Assembly (NCBI GenBank): GCA_005217565.1
Contig: SJCO01000008.1
Coordinates: 281,248 to 345,247 of the forward strand
From: Puteibacter caeruleilacunae
GTDB lineage: Bacteria; Bacteroidota; Bacteroidia; Bacteroidales; Prolixibacteraceae
Direction: 5' to 3'
DNA length: 64,000 bases
Shown: in pieces, positions 50,454-57,954 of the stretch
Position numbering within the stretch: the first letter of the stretch is position 1
How the letters are laid out: each line of letters starts with the position of its first letter
Program-made: the position numbers and the translations under genes
Notes under the pieces: model-generated
What the model saw: the letters and a program-made list of their open reading frames with translations, nothing else
Told to the model about the DNA's origin: nothing
Databases searched by the model: none

Positions 50454-51776
50454 ATGAATTTACTAAGCAAAAAAAGCCTAATTGTACCAGCAGCATTAAT
50501 GATGCTGAGTGCTGGTAATGCCTTTGCAAAAAAGAACAATCCAAACATTGTAATTATCATGGCCGATGATTTAGGCTATGCTGATTTAAGTTGTTATGGC
50601 AGTAAAAAAATCAATACGCCTAATATCGACAGACTAGCAGCTGAGGGTGTAAAGTTTTCTGATTTTCACTCAAACGGAGCAGTCTGTAGTCCTACCAGGG
50701 CAGCCTTGCTGACTGGTAAATACCAGCAACGTACAGGTATTACAGGTGTGGTAACTGCTGCCTCGCACCGTGATGTAGGTCTTGATTTAGCGGAAGTGAC
50801 CTTTGCCGACATGATGAAGCAGGCAGGTTATGTGACTGGTATGTTCGGAAAATGGCATGTTGGTTATCCTGAGAAATACAATCCGGTATACCAGGGATTT
50901 GATGAATACATTGGCTACGTGAGTGGTAATGTAGATTATCATGCGCATATCGACCAGGAAGGATATGAGGACTGGTGGAAGCAAAATAAACTACAGAAGG
51001 AGACAGGTTACTCAACCGACTTGATTTCAAAGCATGCGGTAGACTTTATCAAGCGACATAAAGATGAGCCATTTCTATTGTATATTCCTCATGAATCACC
51101 GCATGGACCAATGCAGGGACGAAATACGCCTGCTTTTAGAGAGATTGGAAAAAAGAAGGTAGATGTTAAGCGATCACGCGAAGAGAACCTGGTGATCCTT
51201 AAAGAGATGATTGAGGTGATGGATGAAGGTATCGGTAATGTGATGCGAACACTTGAGGACCTAAATCTTGATGATAACACATTAATATTCTTCTGTTCTG
51301 ATAATGGTGGTGCTAAATATGCCGATAACACTCCGTTGCGTGCAGGTAAAGGATCAGCATATGAAGGCGGACACCGTGTTGCTGGTATCTTCAAGTGGAA
51401 AGGCAAGATTAAGCCATCAACAACTGATAATACTGCTTTAACTATGGATGTATTACCTACAATTGCTGATATTATTGGTGTTGATGCTCCTAAGGGTATT
51501 GATGGGGTGAGTCTTAAGAATCTGTTATTTAAAGGAAAAGATTTGAATGATCGTGATCTATTCTGGCAAATGAACAATAAGATGGCGATGCGTTCAGGAA
51601 ACTGGAAACTCGTTTATTATCCTAACGATAAAAAAGCTGAGCTTTATGATTTGGGATCTGATATAGGTGAGAAGAATAACTTAGCTGAAAAACAACCTCA
51701 GCGTACCAAAGAAATGACTGAAAAGTTACAAGCGTGGTATAAAGAGGTAACGAAAGACGCAAAGAAGAAGTCTTAA
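50454..51776 (+). CDS. Arylsulfatase-type S1 sulfatase, secreted
   Basis: 440 residues from ATG 50454, which gives a clean signal peptide (MNLLSKKSLIVPAALMMLSAGNAFA); ATG 50430 is possible. The formylglycine signature Cys78-x-Pro80-x-Arg82 is in CSPTRAALLTG, with metal ligands in IIMADDLGY and CSDNGG, and GKWHVGYP as a variant of GKWHLG. It needs a radical SAM maturase (anSME) encoded elsewhere to convert the Cys. It removes sulfate from glycans or esters, and suits a strain that eats sulfated polymers. Confidence 0.94.
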   Translation: MNLLSKKSLIVPAALMMLSAGNAFAKKNNPNIVIIMADDLGYADLSCYGSKKINTPNIDRLAAEGVKFSDFHSNGAVCSPTRAALLTGKYQQRTGITGVVTAASHRDVGLDLAEVTFADMMKQAGYVTGMFGKWHVGYPEKYNPVYQGFDEYIGYVSGNVDYHAHIDQEGYEDWWKQNKLQKETGYSTDLISKHAVDFIKRHKDEPFLLYIPHESPHGPMQGRNTPAFREIGKKKVDVKRSREENLVILKEMIEVMDEGIGNVMRTLEDLNLDDNTLIFFCSDNGGAKYADNTPLRAGKGSAYEGGHRVAGIFKWKGKIKPSTTDNTALTMDVLPTIADIIGVDAPKGIDGVSLKNLLFKGKDLNDRDLFWQMNNKMAMRSGNWKLVYYPNDKKAELYDLGSDIGEKNNLAEKQPQRTKEMTEKLQAWYKEVTKDAKKKS

Positions 51777-51785
51777 TTGTTTAAT

Positions 51786-51827
51786 AAAAAGAAATCCCAT
51801 GTCATCATTGGCATGGGATTTCTTTTT
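51786..51827. terminator. Bidirectional terminator between sulfatase and kinase genes
   Basis: GAAATCCCATG (51791-51801) pairs perfectly with 51812-51822. A-rich on the left, T-rich on the right. Confidence 0.85.
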
Positions 51828-51829
51828 GT

Positions 51830-52981
51830 TTATATCATTTCACCGTTTGCCGGTTTCAAAACCTTATTTCCGTTTGTTGAAAGTTTAAGATGGAACAATG
51901 TACCATCCTCTTCAGTACTGGTAAAGTACACATGACCTCCAAGGTATTTCTCACCAAGTAACTTCATACTATAAGTACCTAAACCGCGACTATTACCTTT
52001 GGTTGAGAATGAACGTTGGAAAATTTGCATTTGCACCTCTGCAGGCATACAAGCAGTATTTTGCACCCAGAAATCGATAATACCTTCTTCTTCCTTACAG
52101 CCAATGGTTACCTTGCCATCAGATTTAGTAGCTTCAAGTGCATTCTTCACCATATTAATCAATACTCTATTTAATAGTGTATGATCAGATGAGAACGATA
52201 GCTGTTCTGCCTTACGATCTATTTTTATAATCTTATCCTCAGCAACTGGGTGATGATACAATTGCTGTATTAGTTTCTCAAGAATATCTTTAGAAAGAAG
52301 AGGTGTTTTATTCACATCCAACTCATTGTTCTCAGCCTTTACCAGTTGCTGTTGTGACTTAATCTCATCTAGAATTTGCGTACTCAATACGCCAAGCATA
52401 CCAATTAGCTCTTCCTTTTCATCCTTATCAACTACAGGAATCAAGTCGGTGATAGCGGTCATACTACCTGCAATATTGATAATGTCGTGGAAGAAAATAC
52501 GCTCCAATGCTTTTTTACGCTTCTCAGAGCTAATGTCGGCAATTGAAAGGATGGTAAAGCCTTGGTTGCCCGAGTGGAAAGGAGTTGCAGATACTGCCAG
52601 ATCGTAATAGAAATACTCTCCATCTTTTTTACCTACAACTCTGCATTCGCCTGTTTCCTTTTTAACATTCTTCATGCTATTGCGGATGGTTATGTTAGCA
52701 CCGCAAAGCTTGCATGGCTCAGCTTCACCACATCCTTCAGGGACTTTAGTTGCATTAATGCAGTTTAAAATATTACCTGGTCGCAAATTAATTACAAATG
52801 TGTCTTCTGTAATACCAAGATTCTCAAATAGTGCACTATTAGCATATACTACACGGCGATCCTGATTGAGAATGACAGTTGCTTGAGATAGAGTGCCTAA
52901 AATTTCCTCAATGATTGGTGATTCTTTTAAGATACTAGTAGCATCTAATTTGAATTTATCATGACCATTAATTGTTTTCAT
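51830..52981 (-). CDS. Sensor kinase with cysteine-rich PAS domain
   Basis: 383 residues, no membrane helix. The PAS domain (about 28-150) has a four-cysteine patch Cys74, Cys84, Cys90, Cys93 (NCINATKVPEGCGEAEPCKLCG), the layout of a metal or iron-sulfur binding site. A short helical dimerisation region with FFHDIINIAG (His in H-D-I-x-N form) leads to a HATPase domain with N box NMVKNALEAT and G2 box GNSRGLGTYSMKLLG. It may sense oxygen, NO or redox. No receiver is adjacent. Confidence 0.85.
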   Translation of the reverse strand: MKTINGHDKFKLDATSILKESPIIEEILGTLSQATVILNQDRRVVYANSALFENLGITEDTFVINLRPGNILNCINATKVPEGCGEAEPCKLCGANITIRNSMKNVKKETGECRVVGKKDGEYFYYDLAVSATPFHSGNQGFTILSIADISSEKRKKALERIFFHDIINIAGSMTAITDLIPVVDKDEKEELIGMLGVLSTQILDEIKSQQQLVKAENNELDVNKTPLLSKDILEKLIQQLYHHPVAEDKIIKIDRKAEQLSFSSDHTLLNRVLINMVKNALEATKSDGKVTIGCKEEEGIIDFWVQNTACMPAEVQMQIFQRSFSTKGNSRGLGTYSMKLLGEKYLGGHVYFTSTEEDGTLFHLKLSTNGNKVLKPANGEMI

Positions 52982-53162
52982 GTGCTAGAAATTTAGAGGG
53001 TTAATTGTTGTTTCGATATACAGATCAAGTTGATCTATCTGTTGTGCCCATACCGAATATTACACCATGTAACTCTCAGTACACGCATAAAGGTAGTCTG
53101 AATATTTGAAACATAAAAATAAAAAAAGCTAGAAAAGAGGAGCTTGGGGGAGGGAGGTGAAT

Positions 53163-53375
53163 TTAGAATCCAAGTTTTTGTTGAGGGTCGACTTCTTTGT
53201 TCCTGAGTTCGCGATCAAGTACTTCCATTGCTCTTGAGCTACATCTTCCGCATCCTGTAGAAACATAGGTAAGGCTCTTCAGGTCGTCCATAGTAGTTGC
53301 ACCTTTCTTAAGGATAGCAGTTTGCAATTCCTTTTCGGTGACCCCATTGCAGATACAAATTAGTCGGTCGCTCAT
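53163..53375 (-). CDS. Bfd-like [2Fe-2S]-binding protein
   Basis: 70 residues from ATG 53375 (MSDRLICICNGVTEKELQ). An upstream in-frame extension is rejected. A cysteine pattern CIC...GCGRC matches the BFD domain, as in bacterioferritin-associated ferredoxin and the C-terminal domains of nitrite reductases. It likely carries electrons for iron release or a small redox job. It lies between a kinase with a Cys-rich PAS domain and an HD phosphohydrolase. Confidence 0.85.
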   Translation of the reverse strand: MSDRLICICNGVTEKELQTAILKKGATTMDDLKSLTYVSTGCGRCSSRAMEVLDRELRNKEVDPQQKLGF

Positions 53376-53400
53376 ATCGTGAATCTTCTTAAGTAATAAA

Positions 53401-53429
53401 TTCCACCAGACGAATAACATCTGGTGGAA
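53401..53429 (-). terminator. Perfect hairpin between ferredoxin and HD genes
   Basis: TTCCACCAGA (53401-53410) pairs perfectly with TCTGGTGGAA (53420-53429), 10 bp with a 9-base loop. The following minus-strand bases are TTTATTA, a weak T tract, so it may be a terminator or an mRNA structure. Confidence 0.5.
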
Positions 53430-53436
53430 AGATATA

Positions 53437-54222
53437 TTAAATAAACTGATTTTCCATAAAAATCTTAACCTCTCTGTAGATGTCGATTACGCGATCATTT
53501 TTAGGAAGAGTTTCGTAAATGCTTTTAAGATAGTTGTTTTCATTAACAATCTTAAAGCTCTGCTTAAAGTTCATGTCATAAATCCAAGCCATCTGCAACA
53601 CTTTGAAGTCGGATAACGATTGTAAGCTATTCTTGTCAACCTGTTGTTTGCTCATTGCAGCCTTAAATACCTTGTCGGAGATGGTATTAGAGATTGGCAA
53701 ATCAAGCGTTACAGGAGTAATAGCTCTACCCTGATTGCTTTTGTAATGATCGATCATCACTTTATAGATATCCAATTTATCGGCATCTCTAATGATCTTA
53801 GAGTACAGCAATACCTTATCGTTACATTTTGCAGGTATTTTGCGGGCGCTATGGTTAATGATAGCCTCTTTAATGTTCGAAGCTACTTCCTCATCAAATG
53901 CTTTCAATAAATCGTTTTCTTCGATTACCTCGATGCCCAATTTAGCATGGTCAATAGAGTCGGCGTCAGAGAAAGTCTTGTATTTGGCAAACTGGGGAAA
54001 TCTACCTATATCATGCAGCAATGCCACCACCTCTACAATTTTGGTGTCGGTCTCATCTAATTCAATGCTCTCAGCTATTCTTAGGGCATTGTTTACAACT
54101 CTTTCTGTATGATACTTTTTAAGATCGAGGTTGTCCTTTATGTCTTGATCGGCCGTTTTGAAAGATTCAATATAACCGCTTAAAAACTCTTTCAAGTCAA
54201 CAGTGACTGATTCAGTAATCAT
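53437..54222 (-). CDS. HD-domain phosphohydrolase
   Basis: 261 residues. The HD motif is visible: His in KKYHTERVVNNAL, the pair HD in VVALLHDIGRFPQF, and a distal Asp in IIRDADKLDIYKV. This is a metal-dependent phosphohydrolase family that acts on nucleotides or phosphate esters; the substrate is unknown. The C-terminal helical part is not recognised. It is transcribed away from the tRNA at 54460. Confidence 0.85.
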   Translation of the reverse strand: MITESVTVDLKEFLSGYIESFKTADQDIKDNLDLKKYHTERVVNNALRIAESIELDETDTKIVEVVALLHDIGRFPQFAKYKTFSDADSIDHAKLGIEVIEENDLLKAFDEEVASNIKEAIINHSARKIPAKCNDKVLLYSKIIRDADKLDIYKVMIDHYKSNQGRAITPVTLDLPISNTISDKVFKAAMSKQQVDKNSLQSLSDFKVLQMAWIYDMNFKQSFKIVNENNYLKSIYETLPKNDRVIDIYREVKIFMENQFI

Positions 54223-54392
54223 ATGTCATTTTCATTAATTCGGGTCAAAAGTAGCTATTTTTAGTTAAAGGTGTTCTCCTTTGTGAAAATAGTTTTCAAC
54301 AGCCCAGTAGGGTAGTGTTTATGCAAGATTCAGAGTTTGAGTTGGTTGAATGCTATTTGATCATAATTTGTGATTTTTATCACTGAATTTTA

Positions 54393-54422
54393 TTGAAAAA
54401 AACGTTGGAATTACTACATTTG
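54393..54422 (+). promoter_or_regulatory. Promoter of the tRNA-Arg gene
   Basis: TTG (54393-54395), a 19-base spacer, then TACATTTG (54415-54422), a textbook Bacteroidota -33/-7 pair. The tRNA starts 38 bases further. Confidence 0.78.
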
Positions 54423-54459
54423 CCCGAGAACACAGAAATTGCGCCAATACAACGCATAA

Positions 54460-54531
54460 GGTCCCATAGTTCAATGGATAGAATACAAGATTCCGGTTCT
54501 TGCGATCTGGGTTCGAGTCCCGGTGGGATCA
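54460..54531 (+). tRNA. tRNA-Arg (anticodon CCG)
   Basis: A full cloverleaf is seen: acceptor GGTCCCA/TGGGATC (one G-U), anticodon stem CAAGA/TCTTG with loop TTCCGGT giving anticodon CCG, T arm with GTTCGAGTC, discriminator A. The 3' CCA is not encoded. The DNA to its right is a mosaic of mobile remains, which makes this a likely past integration site. Confidence 0.95.
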
Positions 54532-54545
54532 CTAATGAGGAAATT

Positions 54546-54584
54546 AAAGCCGCTAGCTTATAGGAAGTTAGCGGCTTTTTTTAG
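54546..54584 (+). terminator. Terminator of the tRNA-Arg gene
   Basis: A stem AAAGCCGCTAGCTT/AAGTTAGCGGCTTT (one G-U) is followed by a run of T. Confidence 0.85.
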
Positions 54585-54619
54585 ATGCTCATAGTAAGAA
54601 AACTAATATCAAGTTTTAT

Positions 54620-55018
54620 TCATGTCTTATGAAAACAAGAATCTATAATATAGTTGAGAAAGGATCTCATGGTAAAATACCTAATACGATCACTGTATGC
54701 TTTACGCTCAATAACTGCGTAAGTACTGTCATTACCGTCAACTGATACGTTGATGAACTCCCAAAGAGTAAAGGCGTTCTTGATATCGGTGGCTTTGCGG
54801 TGAATCAGCTTGTGGACTGGATGGGAAAAGAGAACCTTTTTACCGGATGCTTTTTGTTTCACAACCATCTTTGGTAAAGAGGCAATGTTCTCAGACAGTA
54901 TTCTAATTGCAACAAACTTGAGTGAAGTATCATGATTTACATTCACATTACTAACTGCAGTACCTGAAAAAGAGGGGTATACATGTCGGTAGGAATAACC
55001 TGAATACTGCGTTTCTAG
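54620..55018 (-). pseudogene. Fragment of a phage portal protein (HK97-type), 5' and 3' truncated
   Basis: The frame is open from just before 55018 without a start codon; a GTG at 54946 is inside it. The middle reads SNVNVNHDTSLKFVAIRILS, SENIASLPKMVVKQ, FSHPVHKLIHRK and TLWEFINVSVDGN, the pattern of the conserved core of HK97-family portal proteins (alternating A-x-x-I-x-S-x-x-IASLP, HP-x-x-x-LLH, F and DGN motifs). The last 30 or so residues do not follow the family. It is read as a relic of a prophage next to the tRNA-Arg gene. Confidence 0.5.
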
Positions 55019-55034
55019 GCAAATTCAACTTGAA

Positions 55035-55080
55035 AAAAAAAGGCATGCAATATATTATATAAATGTTGGTATGCCTTTTG
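55035..55080. terminator. Hairpin with A and T tracts
   Basis: AAAAGGCAT (55038-55046) pairs with ATGCCTTTT (55071-55079), with a 24-base AT-rich loop. The gene it once ended is unclear. Confidence 0.5.
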
Positions 55081-55097
55081 ACTGAATTCGTTAGGCA

Positions 55098-55223
55098 ATG
55101 ATTAGGATTGTTGAGGATTGGTTTCAACCTGATCTAAATGAAGGTGCGAATGGAGTATTTTATTTTTTGCACACACAAGAAATCATTACCGAGAATGCTC
55201 AACTCGGATGGTTTGGGTATTGA
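55098..55223 (+). other. Small ORF, possible gene remnant
   Basis: 41 codons (MIRIVEDWFQPDLNEG...). The composition is protein-like but no family is known. A second scrap in the same region (about 55280-55350) reads LDKEENFPKFSPGWCKFV. Both may be relics of one lost gene. Confidence 0.25.
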
Positions 55224-55364
55224 AACGATTATTATATGGACAACTATCATTTAATAAAAAAGAATCACTAGTGGACGACTAAATTTTGGATAAAGAAGAG
55301 AACTTCCCGAAGTTTTCTCCTGGATGGTGTAAATTTGTTTTAATAGGCGAATAAAATAATCATG

Positions 55365-55408
55365 CACTATTCCAGTAATTTTACTCTTCTGGAATAGTGT
55401 TTTTTTTG
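55365..55408 (+). terminator. Strong terminator-like hairpin
   Basis: The 11-bp perfect arms CACTATTCCAG (55365-55375) and CTGGAATAGTG (55389-55399) are followed by nine T (55400 onward). It lies just upstream of the small-ORF element copy 2, with no clear gene before it. Confidence 0.7.
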
Positions 55409-55417
55409 TCTTTTTGC

Positions 55418-55702
55418 TACCTTTATAATCGTGGTACTTAACCATCGTTCATTTCTACATACTGCACAAAATGCAACATTTAGAGCAAAAAATGCTGCAT
55501 AAGATGATGTACCGGCGAATCTGTGCCGAATACCAGCCGAATCCGTGCCGAATCATAGAGGGAAAAAAGTACCGTTAAAGTGTACTGCTTCTTTCCTGAT
55601 TTTCCCTCACCATTATTTCCAAAATAATATCCGTTGACAAACAAAGTTTACTCAAACTTTACTCCTATTCTTACGTCCTTTTACTACATGCCATTGTTGA
55701 GA
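55418..55702 (+). other. Copy 2 of the small-ORF element
   Basis: -7-like TACCTTTA (55418-55425), a 35-codon ORF starting M-Q-H (55471-55578) with NPCRIIEGKKYR, and 101 bases on the motif ACTAYATGCYATTGTTGAGA (within 55680-55702). See copy 1 at 35574-35905. Here a transposase remnant follows directly. Confidence 0.4.
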
Positions 55703-55731
55703 ATAATTTGATCATAATTGTGTCAAAATAA

Positions 55732-56055
55732 TGTCAAATTAGCGCAGAAGAAATTGCGTTTCTCTATAAAAAACGCTGGGGAATAGAGCTATTGTTCAAA
55801 AAGATGAAGTAAAATTTTCAACTACATTACTTCTATGGTGAGAATGAAAATGCAATTCGTACGCAAGTGTGGTGTACACTAATTGCACAATTGTTACTAA
55901 CTGTCATTCAGGAAATTGCTGATACAAAGAAGGCTTTTTCAGTAGTCGCCTCATTGGTAAGGATCCACTTGATTAGTGTGCTGGATATGTGCCAACTACT
56001 AAGAAGTACTAATAGAGAATTTATGGGAAAACACCCCCCCCAGATATGCAGTTAG
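55732..56055 (+). pseudogene. IS4-type transposase remnant (C-terminal part, nonsense codon)
   Basis: Reading from 55741: ISAEEIAFLYKKRWGIELLF, the Y-(2)-R-W-x-I-E block of IS4-family DDE transposases with the catalytic Glu. A TAA at 55810-55812 then stands where family members have Gln (KKMK-x-NFQLHYFYGENENA). The frame goes on through WCTLIAQLLLTVIQ and ends at TAG 56053-56055. No start, no N-terminal part and no inverted repeats are seen, so the element is dead. Confidence 0.7.
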
Positions 56056-56258
56056 CTTTATCATTCTAGGTGGAGGTCGTTTTTTTGATAAGAAAAACAA
56101 TCACTGATTATCAGTGGATTAATAAAATAATCCGGCTAAATTAAATTTTAGTCGGATGGTAGTGAAAAAGAATGATTCTTGGAAATCAAGTTCACGTGGC
56201 GTGAGCCTGTCAATTTTTTTTTCCATACTTGATAGGGTTAAATAGAGTGATATATTGA

Positions 56259-56510
56259 CTATGCTATTTTACTCAATGCAGAACCAGTCCAAGGATCAAC
56301 ATCATGCTCTGCAAAAGCTTGCTCCACAATCTCAGCCTCACTGGCTTTCAGTTCTGTTCTCTCATTAAGTTTGTTGTAAAATGTCATACGAGATCCCCAA
56401 CCACATCGACTTTCAATCTTTCGTCGTACGGCCCTTTTTAACTCTCCCGTCAAGCTCTCCCAAGCTGTTTTAAAGCTTCGTACTGTCTTTTCGTGATTTG
56501 TTGTGTTCAT
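56259..56510 (-). CDS. Small phage-type protein, possible partner of the XRE repressor
   Basis: 83 residues, divergent from the XRE gene at 56615. It is helical, with a CGWGSRMTFYNKLNERTELKASE block and an acidic end DVDPWTG. I have a sense that this resembles a small gene type found in Bacteroidota prophages, but the role is unknown. It shares a 104-base control region with the XRE gene; the region carries two operator-like sites. Confidence 0.5.
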   Translation of the reverse strand: MNTTNHEKTVRSFKTAWESLTGELKRAVRRKIESRCGWGSRMTFYNKLNERTELKASEAEIVEQAFAEHDVDPWTGSALSKIA

Positions 56511-56549
56511 AAGTTTCCGTATTATTGTATAAATATTTGGACAATATTA

Positions 56550-56589
56550 AGTATCGAATACTTTAATTAAAACACAAGTATTCGATACT
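56550..56589. promoter_or_regulatory. Paired operator sites between divergent genes
   Basis: AGTATCGAATACT (56550-56562) and AGTATTCGATACT (56577-56589) are exact reverse complements of each other, 14 bases apart. Each is also a palindrome with arms AGTAT/ATACT around a 3-base centre. They look like binding sites of a dimeric repressor such as the XRE protein at 56615. Confidence 0.7.
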
Positions 56590-56614
56590 GTAAGATTAAA
56601 GTGTTATTGTATTT

Positions 56615-56974
56615 ATGGATATAAATGCCAGAATTAGAGAGTATTGCAAAAGGGAAAAAATTACTCAAATTTCTCTTTCAGAGCTTACAGAAGTCTCTAA
56701 GCAGAGTGTGAATTCAATTTTTAAAGACCGACATCTACCAGGTGTTGATTTTATTAAAAAAATGTTGACTGCATTCCCCGGCATTGACGCACGATGGTTA
56801 ATTACAGGTTTACAATCAGAGTTAAAAACGGATATCAATAATAAGAGTACCGTTAATTCTGATAAGGATTTTTCATTCCAGGAAGAAAAAATCCAGCTAC
56901 TTGAGAAGCACCTAAAAGAGCAGCGAGAAGAAATAGAATTTTATAGAGAATTACTTCGTCAGAAATTTGAATAA
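56615..56974 (+). CDS. XRE-family (phage-repressor-like) regulator
   Basis: 119 residues. An N-terminal HTH domain (about 1-60) reads RIREYCKREKITQISLSELTEVSKQSVNSIFKDR and has the WLITG motif at 66-70 typical of this phage-repressor-like group. A C-terminal coiled-coil tail (about 92-119) may dimerise it. There is no peptidase domain, so it is not a LexA-type repressor. The operator pair is directly upstream. Confidence 0.83.
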   Translation: MDINARIREYCKREKITQISLSELTEVSKQSVNSIFKDRHLPGVDFIKKMLTAFPGIDARWLITGLQSELKTDINNKSTVNSDKDFSFQEEKIQLLEKHLKEQREEIEFYRELLRQKFE

Positions 56975-57006
56975 TAAAGATATTCAGAATATAGAAAGGT
57001 TATAGT

Positions 57007-57387
57007 ATGGACATTAAGATAGAAGTTGGAGATTATGAAGTTATAAGTAATGGATCTATAATCGTCGAAAATGGATCTGATTTGCATTTTACAATTGACG
57101 ATTTGAAATTTACTTTTCAATTTACAAAAGATGATACTAATGAGGCTCAACGTGTGCAACTTGATCTTAAGCAGGGAGAGGAGCAAGGCAGCAAATCTCT
57201 TATAGTAAAATTGATTAATCATCATGCTAGATTGAATTCAGGGAATCGCAGCATGTTTGATTTGGCATATATAAACAATCGTAGACTAGCATTAAAATAC
57301 AGAGTGACATCCGTTGGAAATGAAAATTTTGATTTTATATTCCAATATACCTGGTATTTAAAAAAGGAGGAAACAGAAAATGACTAA
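57007..57387 (+). CDS. Unknown beta-rich protein, possibly DUF6864-like
   Basis: 126 residues of mainly beta-strand pattern: DIKIEVGDYEVISNGSIIV, FTIDDLKFTFQF, SLIVKLINHH, NNRRLALKYRVTS and FIFQYTWYLKK. It resembles what I recall as the DUF6864 group, but I cannot confirm that. It overlaps the next gene by 8 bases, so the two are a translationally coupled pair following the XRE gene. Function unknown. Confidence 0.6.
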   Translation: MDIKIEVGDYEVISNGSIIVENGSDLHFTIDDLKFTFQFTKDDTNEAQRVQLDLKQGEEQGSKSLIVKLINHHARLNSGNRSMFDLAYINNRRLALKYRVTSVGNENFDFIFQYTWYLKKEETEND

Positions 57388-57796
57388 GAATACTTTTAGT
57401 AATTTGATTAGCTCCTCAATCAGTGATGAGAATCAAAGTCTTAAAGCGGCAGAGATAAATAATTCGCATGAACAAATAAAGCTCATCGAGGGAAATAAGC
57501 ATGAACAAGAATTATTAGATAAAAAAAACGCGCATGAGATTGCATTGAGAGATAAGGAGCTCGGATGGTTAGGAAAGATATTTGGTGGTCGAGAACTAAC
57601 AGCTTCAAACATTTCAGGCGCACTGATTATTCTACTACTTATAATTGGAGTTACACTAACTTGCTTTTTAATCTTCTGTTCTAAACCGGAAGATGATATA
57701 TCAATAGAAGGAATCTGGTCGATATTAACTCCGATAATAACGCTTACTTTAGGATATGTTTTTGGGAGCAAACCAGAAAAGACCTCCAGTAAGTAG
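57380..57796 (+). CDS. Two-helix membrane protein with coiled coil, unknown
   Basis: 138 residues. A charged coiled-coil N-terminus (about 18-65), then two membrane helices (about 77-98 and 110-130: ISGALIILLLIIGVTLTCF and IWSILTPIITLTLGYVFG). Coupled to the previous gene by an 8-base overlap. A soluble beta protein paired with a small membrane protein next to a defence-like module may be an effector pair; that is inference. Confidence 0.6.
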   Translation: MTKNTFSNLISSSISDENQSLKAAEINNSHEQIKLIEGNKHEQELLDKKNAHEIALRDKELGWLGKIFGGRELTASNISGALIILLLIIGVTLTCFLIFCSKPEDDISIEGIWSILTPIITLTLGYVFGSKPEKTSSK

Positions 57797-57954
57797 GTTT
57801 TCTATATGGGTAACGGTTAAGAAGAGAGTTATTGGTATTTAGATTTAGATAGACTTATAACAAGGATCATAACTGTTGACCAAATGCTTAATGATTTTTA
57901 AATTGATCAACCAACAGGCAATTGTATTTTTTAATAACAAACTCTTTACCAGAA

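Noticed and set aside
55251..55445. 64-codon minus-strand ORF over the 55365 hairpin
   Set aside because: It crosses a strong terminator-like structure and has no recognisable feature.
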